Of a stretch of 64,000 nucleotides of DNA, positions 33,871 to 46,485 are shown piece by piece. The stretch is from Diospyros lotus. Its lineage: Eukaryota > Streptophyta > Magnoliopsida > Ericales > Ebenaceae. Numbering within the stretch: position 1 is the stretch's first letter; each line of letters opens with the position of its first letter. The notes below the pieces were generated by a model, which saw nothing but the letters and a program-made list of their open reading frames with translations, was not told the origin of the DNA and did not search any database. Position numbers and translations under genes: made by a program. The stretch covers positions 18,858,616 to 18,922,615 of the forward strand of contig NC_068338.1 of assembly GCF_014633365.1 (NCBI RefSeq). The letters are read 5' to 3'.

Positions 33871-36686
33871 AGACCGTCGGGACAGATTCAAGCGCCAACA
33901 TTGAATTCCGAAACTCAGCAAGGGAGAGTGTTCAATTTGACACATAAAGACATAGCTGAGGACTCGGCCGTCATCCAAGGTACCATGTTTATCTATAGTT
34001 TCCCTATGCATGTTTTGATAGACTCGAGAGCAAGTCATTCCTTTATTTCACATGCATTATCTGAAGTATTAGGGGAAGAACCAGAAAATTTGAATTGTCT
34101 ATAGTAGCAACCCCTATGGGGAAGTCACTAGAAACCTCATCAGGATATAAAAGTAAAAGAATCCAGATAGGGGAAACTGAGTTCTTGGTAGATTTAATCA
34201 TTCTTAAATTTCGAGACTTCGATGTAATTCTAGGGATGGATTTCCTAACCAAGTACGATGCCACCTTGGATTGTAAGGCCAAGGTAGTTAGTCTCAAGAA
34301 TGGAAACTCGATTATTAAATTTCGAGGGCAAAGAGGAATAAACGAAAATAAATGGGTCTCAACCCTAAAGGCATATGAAATGTTACGAAAGGGAGCTTTC
34401 GGGTATTTGGCACACATTCAAGAAAGTATAGAAGTTCTTGTAGAACTAAGTGATGTGTTAATTGTCAAAGAATTTGGAGATGTGTTTCCTGAGGATTTAC
34501 CAAGATTGCCCCCTCAACGAAACGTTGAGTTCTCAATAGAAATTGTGCCAGGGGCTAACCCCATTTCCATACCACCCTATAGGATGGCTCTCGCATAATT
34601 GAGGGAATTGAAGATCCAACTCCAAGAATTGTTGGATAAAGGATTCGTTAGACCCAGTATGTCACCTTGGGGGGTGCCAATCCTTTTTGTCAAGAAGAAA
34701 GATGGAAGTTTGAGGATGTGTGTGGATTATCGGCAGTTAAATAAGGTGACCATCAAGAACAAATACTCGCTTCCAAGGATTAAGGAGTTATTTGACCAGT
34801 TGCAAGGTGTAAAGGTCTTTTCAAAGATAGACTTGAGATCAGGGTACTATAAATTGAGGATCAAACCTGTTGATATACCCAAGACAACATTTCAATCTCG
34901 ATATGGTCATTACAAATTCCTAATCATGCCATTTGGATTAACCAACGCCCTAGCAGCATTCATGGACATGATGAACCAAGTTTTTAAGCCACATTTGGAC
35001 AAATTCGTAATAGTGTTTATAGATGACATTTTGGTTTACTCACCTTCCGAGGAAGAACACAAGAACCACTTGAGGATCGTACTACAGGCCTTGAGGGAAA
35101 ACAAGTTATGCACCAAGTTTACCAAGTGTGAATTTTGGCTAAGTCAAGTAGCTTTCTTGGGGCATGTCATATCGGTCGAAGGAATATCCGTTGACCCAGC
35201 AAAGATATCGACAGTAAGAGAATGAAGCCAGCCTAGCACCGTTACTGAAATCAAGAGTTTCCTAGGGTTAGCCGGATATTATAGAAAGTTCATAGAAGGG
35301 TTCTCAAAGATAGCCTCATCCCTTACGAAGCTAACTCAAAAGAGCGTGAAGTTTGAATGGAACGAGCAATGTGAAAGAAGTTTTCAAACGCTCAAAGAAA
35401 GACTCACAACCGCTCCGATTCTAGCCATGCCGAATGGGTCTGGAGGTTATAAGGTGTACACTAACGCCGCAAAGAATGGATTGGGATGTGTGCTGATGCA
35501 GTACGAAAAAGTAATTGCCTATGGGTCTCGACAACTAAAAAAGCATGAGCAAAATTACCCGACCCATGATTTGGAATTAGCTATTATAGTGTTTGCCTTG
35601 AAAATTTAGAGACACTACTTATACGGCGAGAAGTTTGAAATCTTCACTGATCACAAGAGTTTACAGTATGTATTCTCCCAGAAAGATCTCAACATGAGAC
35701 AACGTCGATGGATGGAATTCCTAAAGGATTATGATTGTGTCATTCAATATCATCCCGGTAAAGCCAATGTAGTGGCTAACGCCCTAAGCAGAAAGGAACA
35801 GGTATGTATAGCTGGATTGATGGTGTTTGAATGGGAGTTAGTTGAAGCTTTTAGTCTGATGATAGTGGAAGTTGCTCCGAAAGGGAAGTTAGTCTAAGTA
35901 GCCAGTCTCACCGTCCAGTCAGAAATGATAGAGCAAATATGACAAGCTCTCCCTAAAGATCACAAAATAAAATTATGGGTTGACGAGGAAGGTCAAGTAA
36001 AGACCTCAAAATTTGAATTAAGAGACTGCATACTCCGATTTTAGGGAAGGATATATGTGCCATGAATGAAGGAACTAAGAGAAGCAATTTTGAAAGAAGC
36101 CCATCGATCTAGATATTCGATCCACCTAAGAAGTACCAAGATGTACAGAGACTTAAAGATTGTGTATTGGTGGCCGGAAATGAAGAAAAGCATTGCAAGA
36201 TACGTTGGGCAGTGTGATATATGTCAGAGGGTAAAAATCGAGCATCAAAAACTAGGTGAAATTTTACAACCATTAGAGATTCCAAAATGGAAGTGGGAGC
36301 ACATCACCATGGATTTCATAACAGGTTTACTAAGAAGCCTTAAGGGAAATTATGCCATATGGGTGATTGTAGACAGACTAACCAAGTCTGCTCATTTTTT
36401 GGCTATAAAGGTAAGTCAACCTATAAATAAGCTGTCCCAACAATACATTAACAAAATTGTTAGACTCCATGGCGTACTAGTAAGCATTGTCTCGGATCAT
36501 GATCCGAGGTTCACCTCGAGGTTTTGGGGTAGTCTGCAAAAGTGCTTCGGCACTCAGCTTAGGCTAAGTACAGCCTATCATCCCCAAACTGATGGTCAAT
36601 CAGAAAGAACCATTCAGACCTTAGAAGATATGTTGAGAGAATGTGCTCTAGATTTTTCAGGAAGTTGGGAAGAACACCTGCGTTAG
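33871..36686 (+). pseudogene. Gypsy pol: protease, RT, RNase H, integrase (proximal)
   Basis: Protease: MHVLIDSRASHSFI (34008-34050), where the usual D-S-G active site reads D-S-R. RT: from about 34600, [19 protein letters not shown], and the active site FIDDILVYS (35022-35043). RNase [16 protein letters not shown] (35457-35500), where the first catalytic Asp is Asn, then [11 protein letters not shown] and the DALSRKEQ-like end. Integrase: H-H-C-C zinc module (36100-36230), core MDFITGL, VSDHDPRF and a final E in a TDGQSERTIQTLEDMLRE motif. Stops at 34081, 34596, 35223 and 35607 and a one-base loss near 36682 break it. The integrase is cut at 36707 by a solo LTR. Confidence 0.88.
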
Positions 36687-36707
36687 TGGAGTTCACCTAA
36701 AATAATA

Positions 36708-38898
36708 TGTTGTTGTACTTTTGTACAATAGTTTTAATGATGAAAAATATATATTGGTTTAATCCCTAAGTCATGAGTCAAGTATGTGGTTTTCAATATA
36801 TATCAATTTCAATATCATGTATCACTTTGTGAAAATGAAAACCCTATTTTTAACTAAGTCTGGAAGGTTAGCACCTTATAAGGAGACATATAAGAAAGAG
36901 TTTTCTTTTTAGAAAACTAACTCCCGATAATTTGATATTTAACATTCATTAGTGCTAAAATGATTTTTAATGAATTTTTCATTAAATAGAAAGTATATAT
37001 TTTGGAGGTGTTATTATTGCTAAAACTTGAGTTTGTATTAAAACCCAAAATCTACTTTCTTATCTATTTGGATTTTGATTTTCTAAGTATTTTTATTGAA
37101 TCCAAATAGGGGGTACTTCGTTATTTACATTTATGTATTAAAGTAAATGTAAATAAGCTGTGATGAATACATGCTGTGGATTGTGCTTTCATGCAAATGT
37201 TTCTGAATATTTGTCATGTTCCTATGCATGTTTCGAAACCCCTTTGAAAAGGTTTTCAATGTTTTCAGTGTATGCTATTTCGAAACATCTATGCAATGTA
37301 TGTGTTTTCAATTCAAGTTTTGAACTATGTTTCGAAACCTCCATATCATGTTTCGAAACCTCATTTCCAGAGAGGTATGTTTCGAAACCTATATGCATCA
37401 TTTTTTGAAATCTCATTTCTAGAGAGGAATGTTTCGAAACCTATCATGTCATGTTTCGAAACCTCTGACATTCTGTCAGCAGATTCATTTGAAAATCGAG
37501 ATGCATGTGTGCTGTATTTTTGTATGCTTCTCACATCATTTGTTTAATGCATTCCCCATGCTATGAGATTCAAATTTGAATTTGAATGTGAGTGCTTATA
37601 AAATACTCAAAGTGGGCATAAGACTTTATCTCCCACTATCTGCTGTCTCTAAGTGCTTTGTCCAGCTGGAAGCTGTGATGTTTCGAAATCTTGGTCTATT
37701 TATGTGATGTTTCGAAACACACTTCATATGTTTCGAAACCTACTTTTCTGTCTTGTCTCTAACGGCTATAAACGGCCAGATTTCTATCTCTTGGTATAAA
37801 TAGCAGGTATTTGAAGACAAGAAGAGATTGATAGAGCAAGAACAAGATACAACAAGTGAGCACACACTAGAGACACACACACAAGCACAAATGATCTAAA
37901 TTCGTTTGACAAGATTTCAAAGAAGATCTATTCATCCATAGATGTGCATTGTGGTGTGAAAGTGAGAAGGAGAAGCAAGCTGAAACAAGAAGTTATATCC
38001 TCTCTAGCTCTCCTCATCTCAAGCCAGTACAAAGGTTTGTACAACCATGTGGTAAGGCATTTATTGCTCATTGGGTTGTAAAAGATAAACTTTATTTATC
38101 TTGATTGTTGTAAGGTTTGAGTTTATCCTTAAAACTCATTTGGTGTAAAGGTTTGAGTTGAGCCTAAAACTCATTGTGTTGAAGGTTCGAGTTTAGCCTT
38201 AAAACTCACTTGGTGTAAGGTTTGAGTTAAGCCCGTAAAAACTCACTTGGTGCTAGGTTTGAGTTGAACCCGTAAAAACTCGCGTTGTAAGGTTTTAAGG
38301 TAAACCGTGGTAAAACCCTTGTTGTGGTGATCACTAGTAAAAAGTGATTGGGATTGCAAATCCTTCAAGTGGGTAAGCTTGAAGGTAGTGGAGTAGGCGG
38401 GTGCCGAACCACTATATATCTTGTGTGCAATTGTTCTTTAGCTTTTGCTTATCAATATTGCCTATTGCACATGTTATCACTAGATTTGTTATCAAAGGCT
38501 AAAATAGTTTTCCTGAGCATAAACTTATACATATACATAGAAAACCTATCTTTGATATATAAACATCTTTGGTATATTCTTACATATATAAATCATCTTT
38601 TCCAAAGATCATTATTTTGAAATACAAGGTAAAGGATTTCAAATCAAGCAAAACAGTGAAGTAGATTTCGAAACATACATTTCATATTTCGAAACTTGTA
38701 AAACAGTGAGCTATATTTCAAAACATATATAGTAGGTTTTGAAACCTACTTAATAGAAAGGTTTATTTTGAAACATATAGCCTATATTTCGAAACCTAGT
38801 ATTCTACCAACAATCAAAGTTTTAAATTATCGAAAATCTATACAAATCCCAATTCACCCCCTCTCTTGGGATATATTTACCATCATTAGGAACCAACA
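36708..38898 (+). mobile_element. solo LTR, GTTTCGAAAC-palindrome family, copy 2
   Basis: It starts TGTTGTTGTAC and ends AACCAACA, flanked by perfect TAATA duplications (36703-36707 and 38899-38903), and splits the Gypsy integrase between EF.YN and NSHHSSIGMAP. 2191 bases without gag, pol, primer site or polypurine tract. At least a dozen GTTTCGAAAC or near copies lie at 37229-37465, 37678-37742 and 38664-38795, the two outer blocks separated by a tandem block. Chance frames with repeated CFETS or VSKP arise from the palindrome. Confidence 0.88.
38108..38330 (+). repeat. 36-bp tandem repeat inside the solo LTR
   Basis: About six degenerate copies of a unit with AAGGTTTGAGTTGAGCC and TAAAACTCACTTGGTG. 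Each copy can pair GAGTTT with AAAACTC. A shorter version occurs in copy 1 of the family (5345-5500). Confidence 0.8.
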
Positions 38899-39584
38899 TA
38901 ATAGCCATCACAGCAGTATTGGTATGGCTCCCTATGAAGCGTTATATGAACACAAGTGTAGATCCCCAATATGTTGGATTGAAGTTGGTGAACGACAAGT
39001 ATTAGGTCCCGAGATAGTTTAGATAACTACCGACAAGATAAAGACCATACAAGATAGAATCAGAAAAGCTCAAAGTCGACAAAAGTCTTAGGCTGATGTC
39101 AGACGAAGAGACTTAAAATTTCAAGTCGGCGATAAAGTGTACTTAAAGTTATCTCCCCTAAGGATGACAACTTGGAGCCATAAGAAGGGTAAGTTAAGTC
39201 CCAGATACATTGGACCATACGACATCATAGAAAGAATCGGGCCAGTGGCTTATCGACTTGCTTTGCCAATGGCCTTATCCAACTTACACAATGTGTTCCA
39301 TGTGTCGCAGCTTTGGAAGCATGAACTAGATCCATCTTAAGTAATGCCAATAGAAGCCGCCGAAATCCAGGAGAATCTTTCTTATCTCGAGAGACTAGTC
39401 AAGATTTTGGATCGAAGGGATCAAGTTCTGAGGAATAAGTTAATCCCACTAGTACAAGTGCTGTGGAGGAATCCAATAAGCGATGAGTTAACATGGGAAC
39501 GAGAAGCGGAAATGAGAAGTAATTTTTCATTTTTGTTTGAAGAATCAGTAGGTAGAATGGATGTAGAATGAACAAATTTCGAGG
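38899..39584 (+). pseudogene. Gypsy integrase C-terminus with chromodomain-like tail
   Basis: Continues the integrase after the solo LTR: NSHHSSIGMAPYEALYEHKC, then KFQVGDKVYLKLSP, GKLSPRYIGPYDIIERIGPV, NVFHVSQLWKHELD, and a tail with RRDQVLRNKLIPLVQVLW and ELTWEREAEMR. This GPY/F module followed by a chromodomain-like motif is typical of plant chromoviruses, where it guides insertion. Stops at 39020, 39090 and 39340 break the frame. Ends at 39571. Confidence 0.85.
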
Positions 39585-39972
39585 TACTCAATTATGAACC
39601 TTGACGTACCTTAGTCATTATAATTACTTAAGAAAATTAGATTTCTAATTTTTCTCTAATTTTTTTAATTTCTCCAATTTCCTCCTATTATTTCCTCAAT
39701 ATTATGAAATAAATACTTCCTCATAAAATTTTCTAAATTTCTCTTCACAAATTTCTAAAACAATATTCCTAAGCCCCAGAAATTTCCTCATAATTTTTAA
39801 AATCCATGTTCTATTTATTTCTCATCTTCTCTTTGATTTTCACGCATCTATTACCTCAAAAATCGATAATAAATACTAATAATGCATTTCTCTTCCAATT
39901 TCACCATCAAAAATTAATTACTATTATTCTCAAAATACTAGGATATTACATTCTCTTCTCCTTACAAAAATT
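39585..39972 (-). repeat. inverted block: polypurine tract and start of the 3' LTR
   Basis: Read on the minus strand, it gives AAGGAGAAGAGAA (polypurine tract, 39951-39966) and then the LTR start TGTAATATCCTAG (from 39950), running to GAATTGAGTA-like sequence at 39585. Its inverse matches bases 30270-30345 of the 5' LTR in the correct order, and the block is joined on the right to LTR sequence in normal orientation. So about 390 bases were inverted in place. Confidence 0.8.
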
Positions 39973-40943
39973 TTGATTGGAAGTTCGACGCAAATTTTGA
40001 GGTAAAATTACGCTAAGGGCAAAAAAATTGTCTTTTTACAAGGTAAGTGGTACTTCCTAATTGGATTTAGTTTTATGAAAATGCTTGGTTTGTAAGTGGT
40101 TCGACCCAAAATGCTTGTATTTTTCATCATGTTGTCATGTCTTGATGTGAACACGTCATATGGATTGCATTAACATGTATTGATGATAATGTATGCATAT
40201 GAGCATGATGAGATTCAAGGTCATATGTTGCATGGGTTTGGGATTAGGTATTGGCGTCGTTGCTTTTTCCAATGGTGCACCCATACACCTCGGTCTGGCA
40301 GAAAAATTGTAAAAATGGCAAGTATTCTTAAGGTGCAGTCGACCCAAACGTGAGAGTTATGATGTTATGTGCATTGCATTCATACATATGCATTATATGA
40401 TCTACTCTTACTTAGATGATTCATCATCTAATGTGGGCCTCGTTCCTGGAACATTCAAACATTCCAAATCGAGTTTGCAGCAAAGGCACAGAAGAGGAAT
40501 GAGGAGTAATCTACCCAGGGCACTGCGAGTGCAAATAAAATATTTTTCGCATTTAGTTTCCGTATGAGGATTCTATTATGTACCAGTTATGTTATGTCAT
40601 GTTTTCAAGTCATGTAGAAAAACTTATGTTTTGTTTAAAGTCATGTTGAAAAACTTATATCATGTTGCAAGTTATGTTTGGAAGACTTATGTTATGATGA
40701 CGAATAATCTTGTATTATTAATTATGTTGAGATGATCATGTAATATTATTAGCGTTTGTGGTATGTTGAGGTTCGATTCTAACTTCCGCATTTAATGATT
40801 CTCTTTCGAAATAAATGTATGGAAATTTTGGGATGGATAAGGGTAATAATATAGTTTAGTTGTAGTTTTAAATAAATAAATAAAAAAATTATTATCCCAG
40901 AATTGTCTTAAGTTATAGCACGCTCAGAAAATGGGGCGTTACA
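39973..40943 (+). repeat. 3' LTR (uninverted part) of the chromodomain Gypsy element
   Basis: It matches the 5' LTR from 30350 to 31872 without the MITE. It ends GGCGTTACA at 40943, followed by GAAGA, the expected right target duplication. Together with the inverted block, the original LTR would be about 1.34 kb. Confidence 0.88.
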
Positions 40944-40945
40944 GA

Positions 40946-42470
40946 AGATATAGAATAGGAAACCAATGACAATTAGGTTTTCACCAATTCAAAATGTCAA
41001 AGTCACCAGTTTCCTTCTCGAACACTTCGCTTAAATACTCATCCCATTCTGAAGGCACATGTGTAGACCCACTACCATTGGTAGACTTATGCTTTTTGAA
41101 ATGAGAACTAAGCAAGTTTGGTCTGCCAAATTTTTCCTTCTCGATATTCTCCACAACAGGTGAAGTAGACATTTGTCATGCTTCACCTCTAGGTGCCAAC
41201 TTTTTCTTATATTCCTCAAATATACAAAGCTTTTATGGAATTTTTTAATGACAAAACTGCAACAACCCTTTCACACCTGAATACATCTCTTAAAGTACAT
41301 ACTCCATAAACTCTAACTTGTGCCTAGGATCAAGCACCATAACAATGTAAAGTATGTGATTTATTTTTTTTGGATCCCCCCAATATTTATCAAATATTTC
41401 TTTCATTTTTTCGGCCATCTCACTCAATTCAAAATCGTCACACTCCTACCACTCATGTAAGAGATAGTGAACGGTACTAATCTCATAGAAAAAGGTGTTG
41501 GAGGTGACAAATGATAAACTGAAAACCCACAAAGTAAGCTCATAAAATTGTTGCAACATTCTAACAAATATTCTGACTATCGTTCAATCCTCTGGCTTGG
41601 GTCTCCCATTAATAGTAATAACTTGTTGCAACTCATTATTCCAATTACTAGTACCAAGATCAAGCATAGAATAGGGCTCTTCCTTATCAAATCTCTCAAA
41701 AGCCCTCTGAATCTTTTGTGCGATCTCTAACATAAAATATGTGGAGTTCCATCTAGTTGCAACATCCAACGACAACAGTCCATTAGATTCAATTTTTTCA
41801 ACTTCAACACATTCTTTCAATTTTCTTAGTCTTGCTGGGGATTGTCTAATATATCTGACCGCATCCCTAACTTTTGTTATTGATTCATCTAGATCTTTCA
41901 ACCCATGTTACACAACCAAATTTATTATATGAGCTACAAACCTCATACGCAAATATTGGCCACCGCATCCCATTTTGCTATTTTTTTTTCTTGAAATTAC
42001 CAACAACAACATCATTTGAACTAGCATTATCTATTGTCAAAGAAAAAACTCTATCGAGTTTCCATCCCATTAGACACTTTTCAATTCGTATAGCAATGTC
42101 ATCACCCTTGTGACTAGATATTGGACAAAAATTTAAGATTTTTTTTCTTTAATGTCCAATTATTATCAATATAGTACGTTGTCCAGCACATATATTTCAT
42201 GCTTTGAATGGAGGTCTATGTGTCAGTGGTTAAACAAATTCTTTGACAAGAATTTTTTTAACTCATTCATCAATTTCAACCTATCTACTTTGAATCATTC
42301 AAAATAGTCATGAGAAATTATCCAACGTGAAAGAATTCAAAATTTTGGATAAATAACATTAATAAAGTGCCTAAACCCCTCACGAGCTAAACCCTTTCTA
42401 GCAAGCACTTGATCAAATTTTCAATTCACCAATCCTATATTAAGGTTCCTTAGGAAATAACATGGAAGAA
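40946..42470 (-). pseudogene. hAT transposase (RICESLEEPER-like), broken
   Basis: Minus-strand pieces in order: KFDQVLARKGLAREGFRHF (about 42415-42360), an SHKGDDIAIRIEKCL motif, then LTIDNASSNDVVVGNFKKK (about 42050-41990), a conserved catalytic-core region, then VDVATRW-like LSLDVATRWNSTYFMLE (about 41780-41730), and LPMVVGLHM or GLHMCLQ-like linker text ending in the DFDILNW dimerisation region at 40985. Stops and shifts occur throughout, and the last part (the rest of the dimerisation domain) is missing. The N-terminal BED zinc finger is not visible. Relatives include domesticated plant transposases, but this one is plainly decayed. Confidence 0.82.
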
Positions 42471-43264
42471 TTTACATAGAATAATATCAAACATATACTG
42501 CAGGTGCAATTTCAAGTAATATTTCAAAGAACAATTTCATATACTGATATACATCATTTAGTGCAATATTTTCATATATTAAATATGCACTGCACATAAC
42601 AATTTCAAGCAATATTTTAGAGAACAATTTCATATACTAATATACATAATTTTAAGCAATATTTCATAAAAATATTCAGTTTGCACAGAACAATTTTAGA
42701 TGAGTGGATAGATAAAATCAAGTAATATTTTCATTTAATACAAAATGTCAAACCATCCTCTAATTACATATACTAATATACATCATTTAAAATATGAAAT
42801 ATAAACCATCAACAACAAAAAAAAAACAAAAAACAAAACAAACAAAACAAATTTTTAACATGAACCTTTAGGAGTGGACGAATGGCTAAATTGTTTTAGG
42901 AGTGGACAGATGGCGCTGATATAGTGATATCTACATAACGAAAAAACAAAATAAATACAGAGAAAAAGAGTAACTGAGTGAGAGAGAGGCGATAACATAA
43001 CTACCAAGACTCCAATGAACTCACCTCTTTCGATGTCTGAAGGCAAAGGGAAAGCCGACGGATAGCGGAGGCGATGAAGTATGAACAAAAGCAACTGAAG
43101 GCGACGGTAGAAAGCAACGACAATGGTAGGGTTTTGATAAGGGTTAGGGTTTTGGTTTCTGTCTATCTCGTCGATTAGAAATTCGAAGAGTCTTGAATAC
43201 CTTCTCCTCAATAGCACGACGTGTTTAGTCGATTTATATCATAAAACGACGCCATTTTGAGCAT
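42471..43264 (-). other. hAT 5' region, no clear gene
   Basis: AT-rich, with repeated CAATTT and AATATTTCA words; 43220-42855 has a short minus-strand open frame with no family features. Likely leader or intron of the hAT element. Confidence 0.4.
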
Positions 43265-43444
43265 TGGTTGGTTTGGGTTATCCGATTAACCGACCAACCT
43301 AATTGATTTTTAATAACCGAACTGCTATTGGTTAACTGAACCTCTATGTGGTTAATTGAATAGGTAACCGAGCCCAAAATAATCGAATTGAACTAGCCAA
43401 TTCAGTCGGGTTGATTTGGTTAGTTCGGTCTAACTGAACCCCTA

Positions 43445-43745
43445 CAGACTCCTACTATTCTCTTTGTTGTTTTTAACTCATTTTCAGTGTTTAGTTTTCT
43501 AAAACAATGAAAACGTATTTATTTTCATACTTTCAAAAACACATTTTCAAAAATAAGAAAACATTTTGTAAAAAGAAAATCAAAACAACACAAAGTTATT
43601 TTTGCTATTTTTTCACAAATATGCTTAAAGTTTTTAAAATGCAAAAAATACTACATATAAAAAGAATGCGTTTTCAGCTATTTTAAAACAGATACTCAAA
43701 ATATAAAACTAAAAACTAAAACACGAAAAAATAACTTTTTAAATT
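43445..43745. repeat. degenerate MITE related to 31034-31553
   Basis: Contains TTCTCTTTGTTG, TTTTCAGTGTTTAGTTTTC and GAATGCGTTTTCAGC with AAAAC-rich inner text in the same order as the PIF/Harbinger-like MITE in the 5' LTR. Ends are too degraded to place. Confidence 0.4.
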
Positions 43746-44822
43746 TTAATCCCTTAACTAAAATTTGGTGACACGTGAAAAAGGAATTGTGGCCAGAATC
43801 CTCGATTTGAAAGTTTAATTTTTTTTAAAAAAAGTTAATCTACATGACCTAAAATTTGCTTACGTATTTGTTCTTTATGTCTTCACATGCTTCTAATATG
43901 TAATTTATATTTTAACATAGAAGGCTTAAAATACAAAAATAAATAATTAAAAGAGAGAAATGTAAAAATTTTATTTAAGAAACTAGAAGTAGTATCACTC
44001 AATAGTCAAAATAAAGATCATTAAATTTTATTAAGCCTTATAAATTCGATTCTTTAGATTAGCTGGAAAGCTTATATATAATAGAATAGAATATAATTGT
44101 AGTAGTATTTTCAAAGCCCCTTTTTCTTTTATCATCACTAAATTTGCGCCATGATTTTACTTTAGTAGTTGTGATAATTGAGACGGCGCCGTCTTTTTGG
44201 GTCCCCCATGTTGGACGATACTACGTTCAATATAAATTCATTCATTAATCCTCACCCAATACTACTATACGTGAATCTTATCAATCCAAGTTATTAATTT
44301 TTACCTCAATATTTTACACAAAAGTTCTATTTGTTGCGTCAAATATACGAAGAACATGATGCTAAAATGACAGCCCGAAAGAAAAAAAAAAGAAAAGAAA
44401 AGCAAAAGCTAATGCAATTAATGACACTAGCTTTCTATCACCAACTTTAATCCATATTTTTGGGATCGCTTCATGGATGGTACTTGAGGCTAGTGAATGA
44501 AAAAGTTAATTAGATCAATGTAGTCTTGGATGGTCAATGACATATATTTGCATGGTAATTAAGGCTAGTTGTTTTGGTAAGGAGTTAGAATTTTGACAAG
44601 TTTAGCTCTAAACATATGTTTTTTGTGTTCTATTTAGGTAGTGTTTGTTAAAATAATTTCAAGATTTTTATCAAATTATTTGTTAAATTTTTTAAAATGC
44701 ACTGGAAGACATGCGTTATTCTTTTTTATCTGTAAACTTCAAGATATGTTTATCTGGAGAGAATGAGAGATAAACATATCTAGAAATAAATATCAAATAA
44801 GAAATCACATGACTTTTTTCTA
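43746..44822. other. AT-rich stretch, no gene seen
   Basis: No coding region recognised. GACGGCGCCGTC, a perfect 12-base palindrome, lies at 44182-44193. The rest is AT-rich. Confidence 0.5.
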
Positions 44823-45199
44823 TACTACAAAAAAATATTTATTAACGACCAAAAGCTAACGACGGGATTAATTTTAGTGGTTAATATAGTATTATTAACG
44901 ACTAAATATAAATCATGTCGTTATAAGATAAATTTTAACAACAGACTAAATAAGTTGTCGTTAATAAACCACTTTCCCGTCATTATTGACTGAAATTTTT
45001 AATTCTAACCATGAAATAATAAAAAATAATTATTAATATTTAATTACTACTTATATAAACAATTCTAATATATATAATTATATTTTTTTATAAATGTACA
45101 AATATAATTATTAAACTATATCATATCTGCGTGTCTATTTTGTATATATATATATATATATATTTATATTTCATTTCAGACTGCATAAATTGAAACATG

Positions 45200-46485
45200 T
45201 TCACATATCATGCTGTAGAATAGAATCTGTGCCCTAAAAGATTGATGTGGCGTTCGTTATTTATTATTTGTGATGTTTGTTATTTTAAATTGGACCATGT
45301 GGAAACTTGGAAATATGTTATGTACTGGATGATATGAATCCTTCAATGTATACCAGCATATGCATATTATTGTTCTGCAAGTATAGCACACTCGAAGAAT
45401 TCAGTGTGTAAGGAACCTTCACTCGATGAGTTTCTTCTTGTGGTAGTTGTTTGTTGGACGTTCAAGAAGGAATTAGGAGAAAATAAATTTAAAAATGGTT
45501 TCTGATGGATGATGTTGCTGTAGATACACTAGCATGTTTTCTTTTTACCTTTTCCATTTTTAGGCAATTTGGTTTGGGTTTTTGCTATTAAAAGGTGGTT
45601 CAAGAAAAATTTGCAAGGCTTTTAAAGAGGAATCTATGAAGTTTGATCTGCTGTGGAATCGTGCTTATCTAGTAGCTATGATTGGGGACACAGGATTATG
45701 TACATGTAATGAGAGAAGTTTTATGCTACACTGGAATGTTGGTGTTCTTTGATCCAAAAATAAGTAGCTTTGAAGGTTTAAGGGAATAAAATTTATGTTA
45801 TCAAGTAGAATAAAGATGTATATTTAGTTGTAACTATTCAATTGAAAAATCATTAGTGCACATGGATTATTTGAAAGTATAGATTTAGAGTTAGTTTAAT
45901 GGCTTTCTCTTGAATGTGACCGGATTAAAATTATCAAAGATGACATATGTTTGTTTGGTTTTCACGACACCTAACCAGCTTGCATGCTAACACTCTTTGA
46001 TTTTAACATCCAGATCATCTCACTGAAATGTGCAGATATCTTGTTTGCTTTCTTTACACTTTATGAACTTCAGTATGAGGATAAAATCTAAGCTGTGGCA
46101 TTTTTTCTTCTTGGTTGGCTGCATATTCAGTTTTTGCAAGCTTCAAAGTGTAGATCTATCTATCTATTTTAATAAACTTTACAGGGTAAACTGTGTTAAA
46201 ATGTGGTTAATACACTAGTGTCCTGCCAGCGTGACTCTGTTAACTCCTAAATGTAGGCTTTTCTGTTAGGCAATTGAGGTTTACTCATGGAACCTTGTAA
46301 ATTTCATGAGCTGAAATCTTCCATTCCAACAACACTTAATGTTGAGAGATTAAGTAAGATTTGGAAAAGTAAGATTATGGAGGTTTTTATGACCACATTA
46401 AGGCTGATTTTGAGAGAACACAACACATAATGTTTAATGGTTGTTTTTCTTTTCTTTCATGTGGTATAATAAAGCATCTGTGTAG
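45200..46485. other. CACTA interior, unassigned gene-like sequence
   Basis: T-rich, intron-like sequence with no repeat words and no long frame. Probably captured non-coding host DNA upstream of the exon candidate. Confidence 0.4.

Larger units (their letters stand above)
30270..40943 (+). mobile_element. Tekay/Del-type chromodomain Gypsy retrotransposon, decayed
   Basis: Parts in order: partial 5' LTR (to 31872), methionine-tRNA primer site, a leader ORF, gag, protease, RT, RNase H, integrase with a C-terminal chromodomain-like tail, an inverted block holding the polypurine tract and LTR start, and the 3' LTR ending GGCGTTACA at 40943. The plant chromovirus assignment rests on the ELTWEREAEMRS tail and gene order. 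The element lies within a hAT transposase, whose coding text resumes at 40946. The first roughly 265 bases of the 5' LTR and the left target duplication were not found. A MITE and a 2.2 kb solo LTR are nested in it. Confidence 0.88.
40944..43444 (-). mobile_element. hAT transposon, 3' part lost to the Gypsy insertion
   Basis: The minus-strand element starts at 43444 with TAGGGGTTCAG, a hAT-type terminus, followed by a subterminal region rich in CCGAAC/GGTTAG words (43265-43440) and a transposase pseudogene. It is cut at 40943/40944 by the chromodomain Gypsy element; its other end was not found to the left of that element. Confidence 0.7.

Noticed and set aside
37229..37465. Regularly repeated short palindromes that resemble a CRISPR array
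   Set aside because: Units are 10 bases, spacing is irregular, no cas genes, and the DNA is plant nuclear.
36708..38898. A complete short retrotransposon (TRIM) instead of a solo LTR
   Set aside because: No pair of direct terminal repeats, primer site or polypurine tract was seen inside.
44182..44193. GACGGCGCCGTC palindrome as an operator
   Set aside because: A single 12-base palindrome with no nearby gene; no support for regulation.
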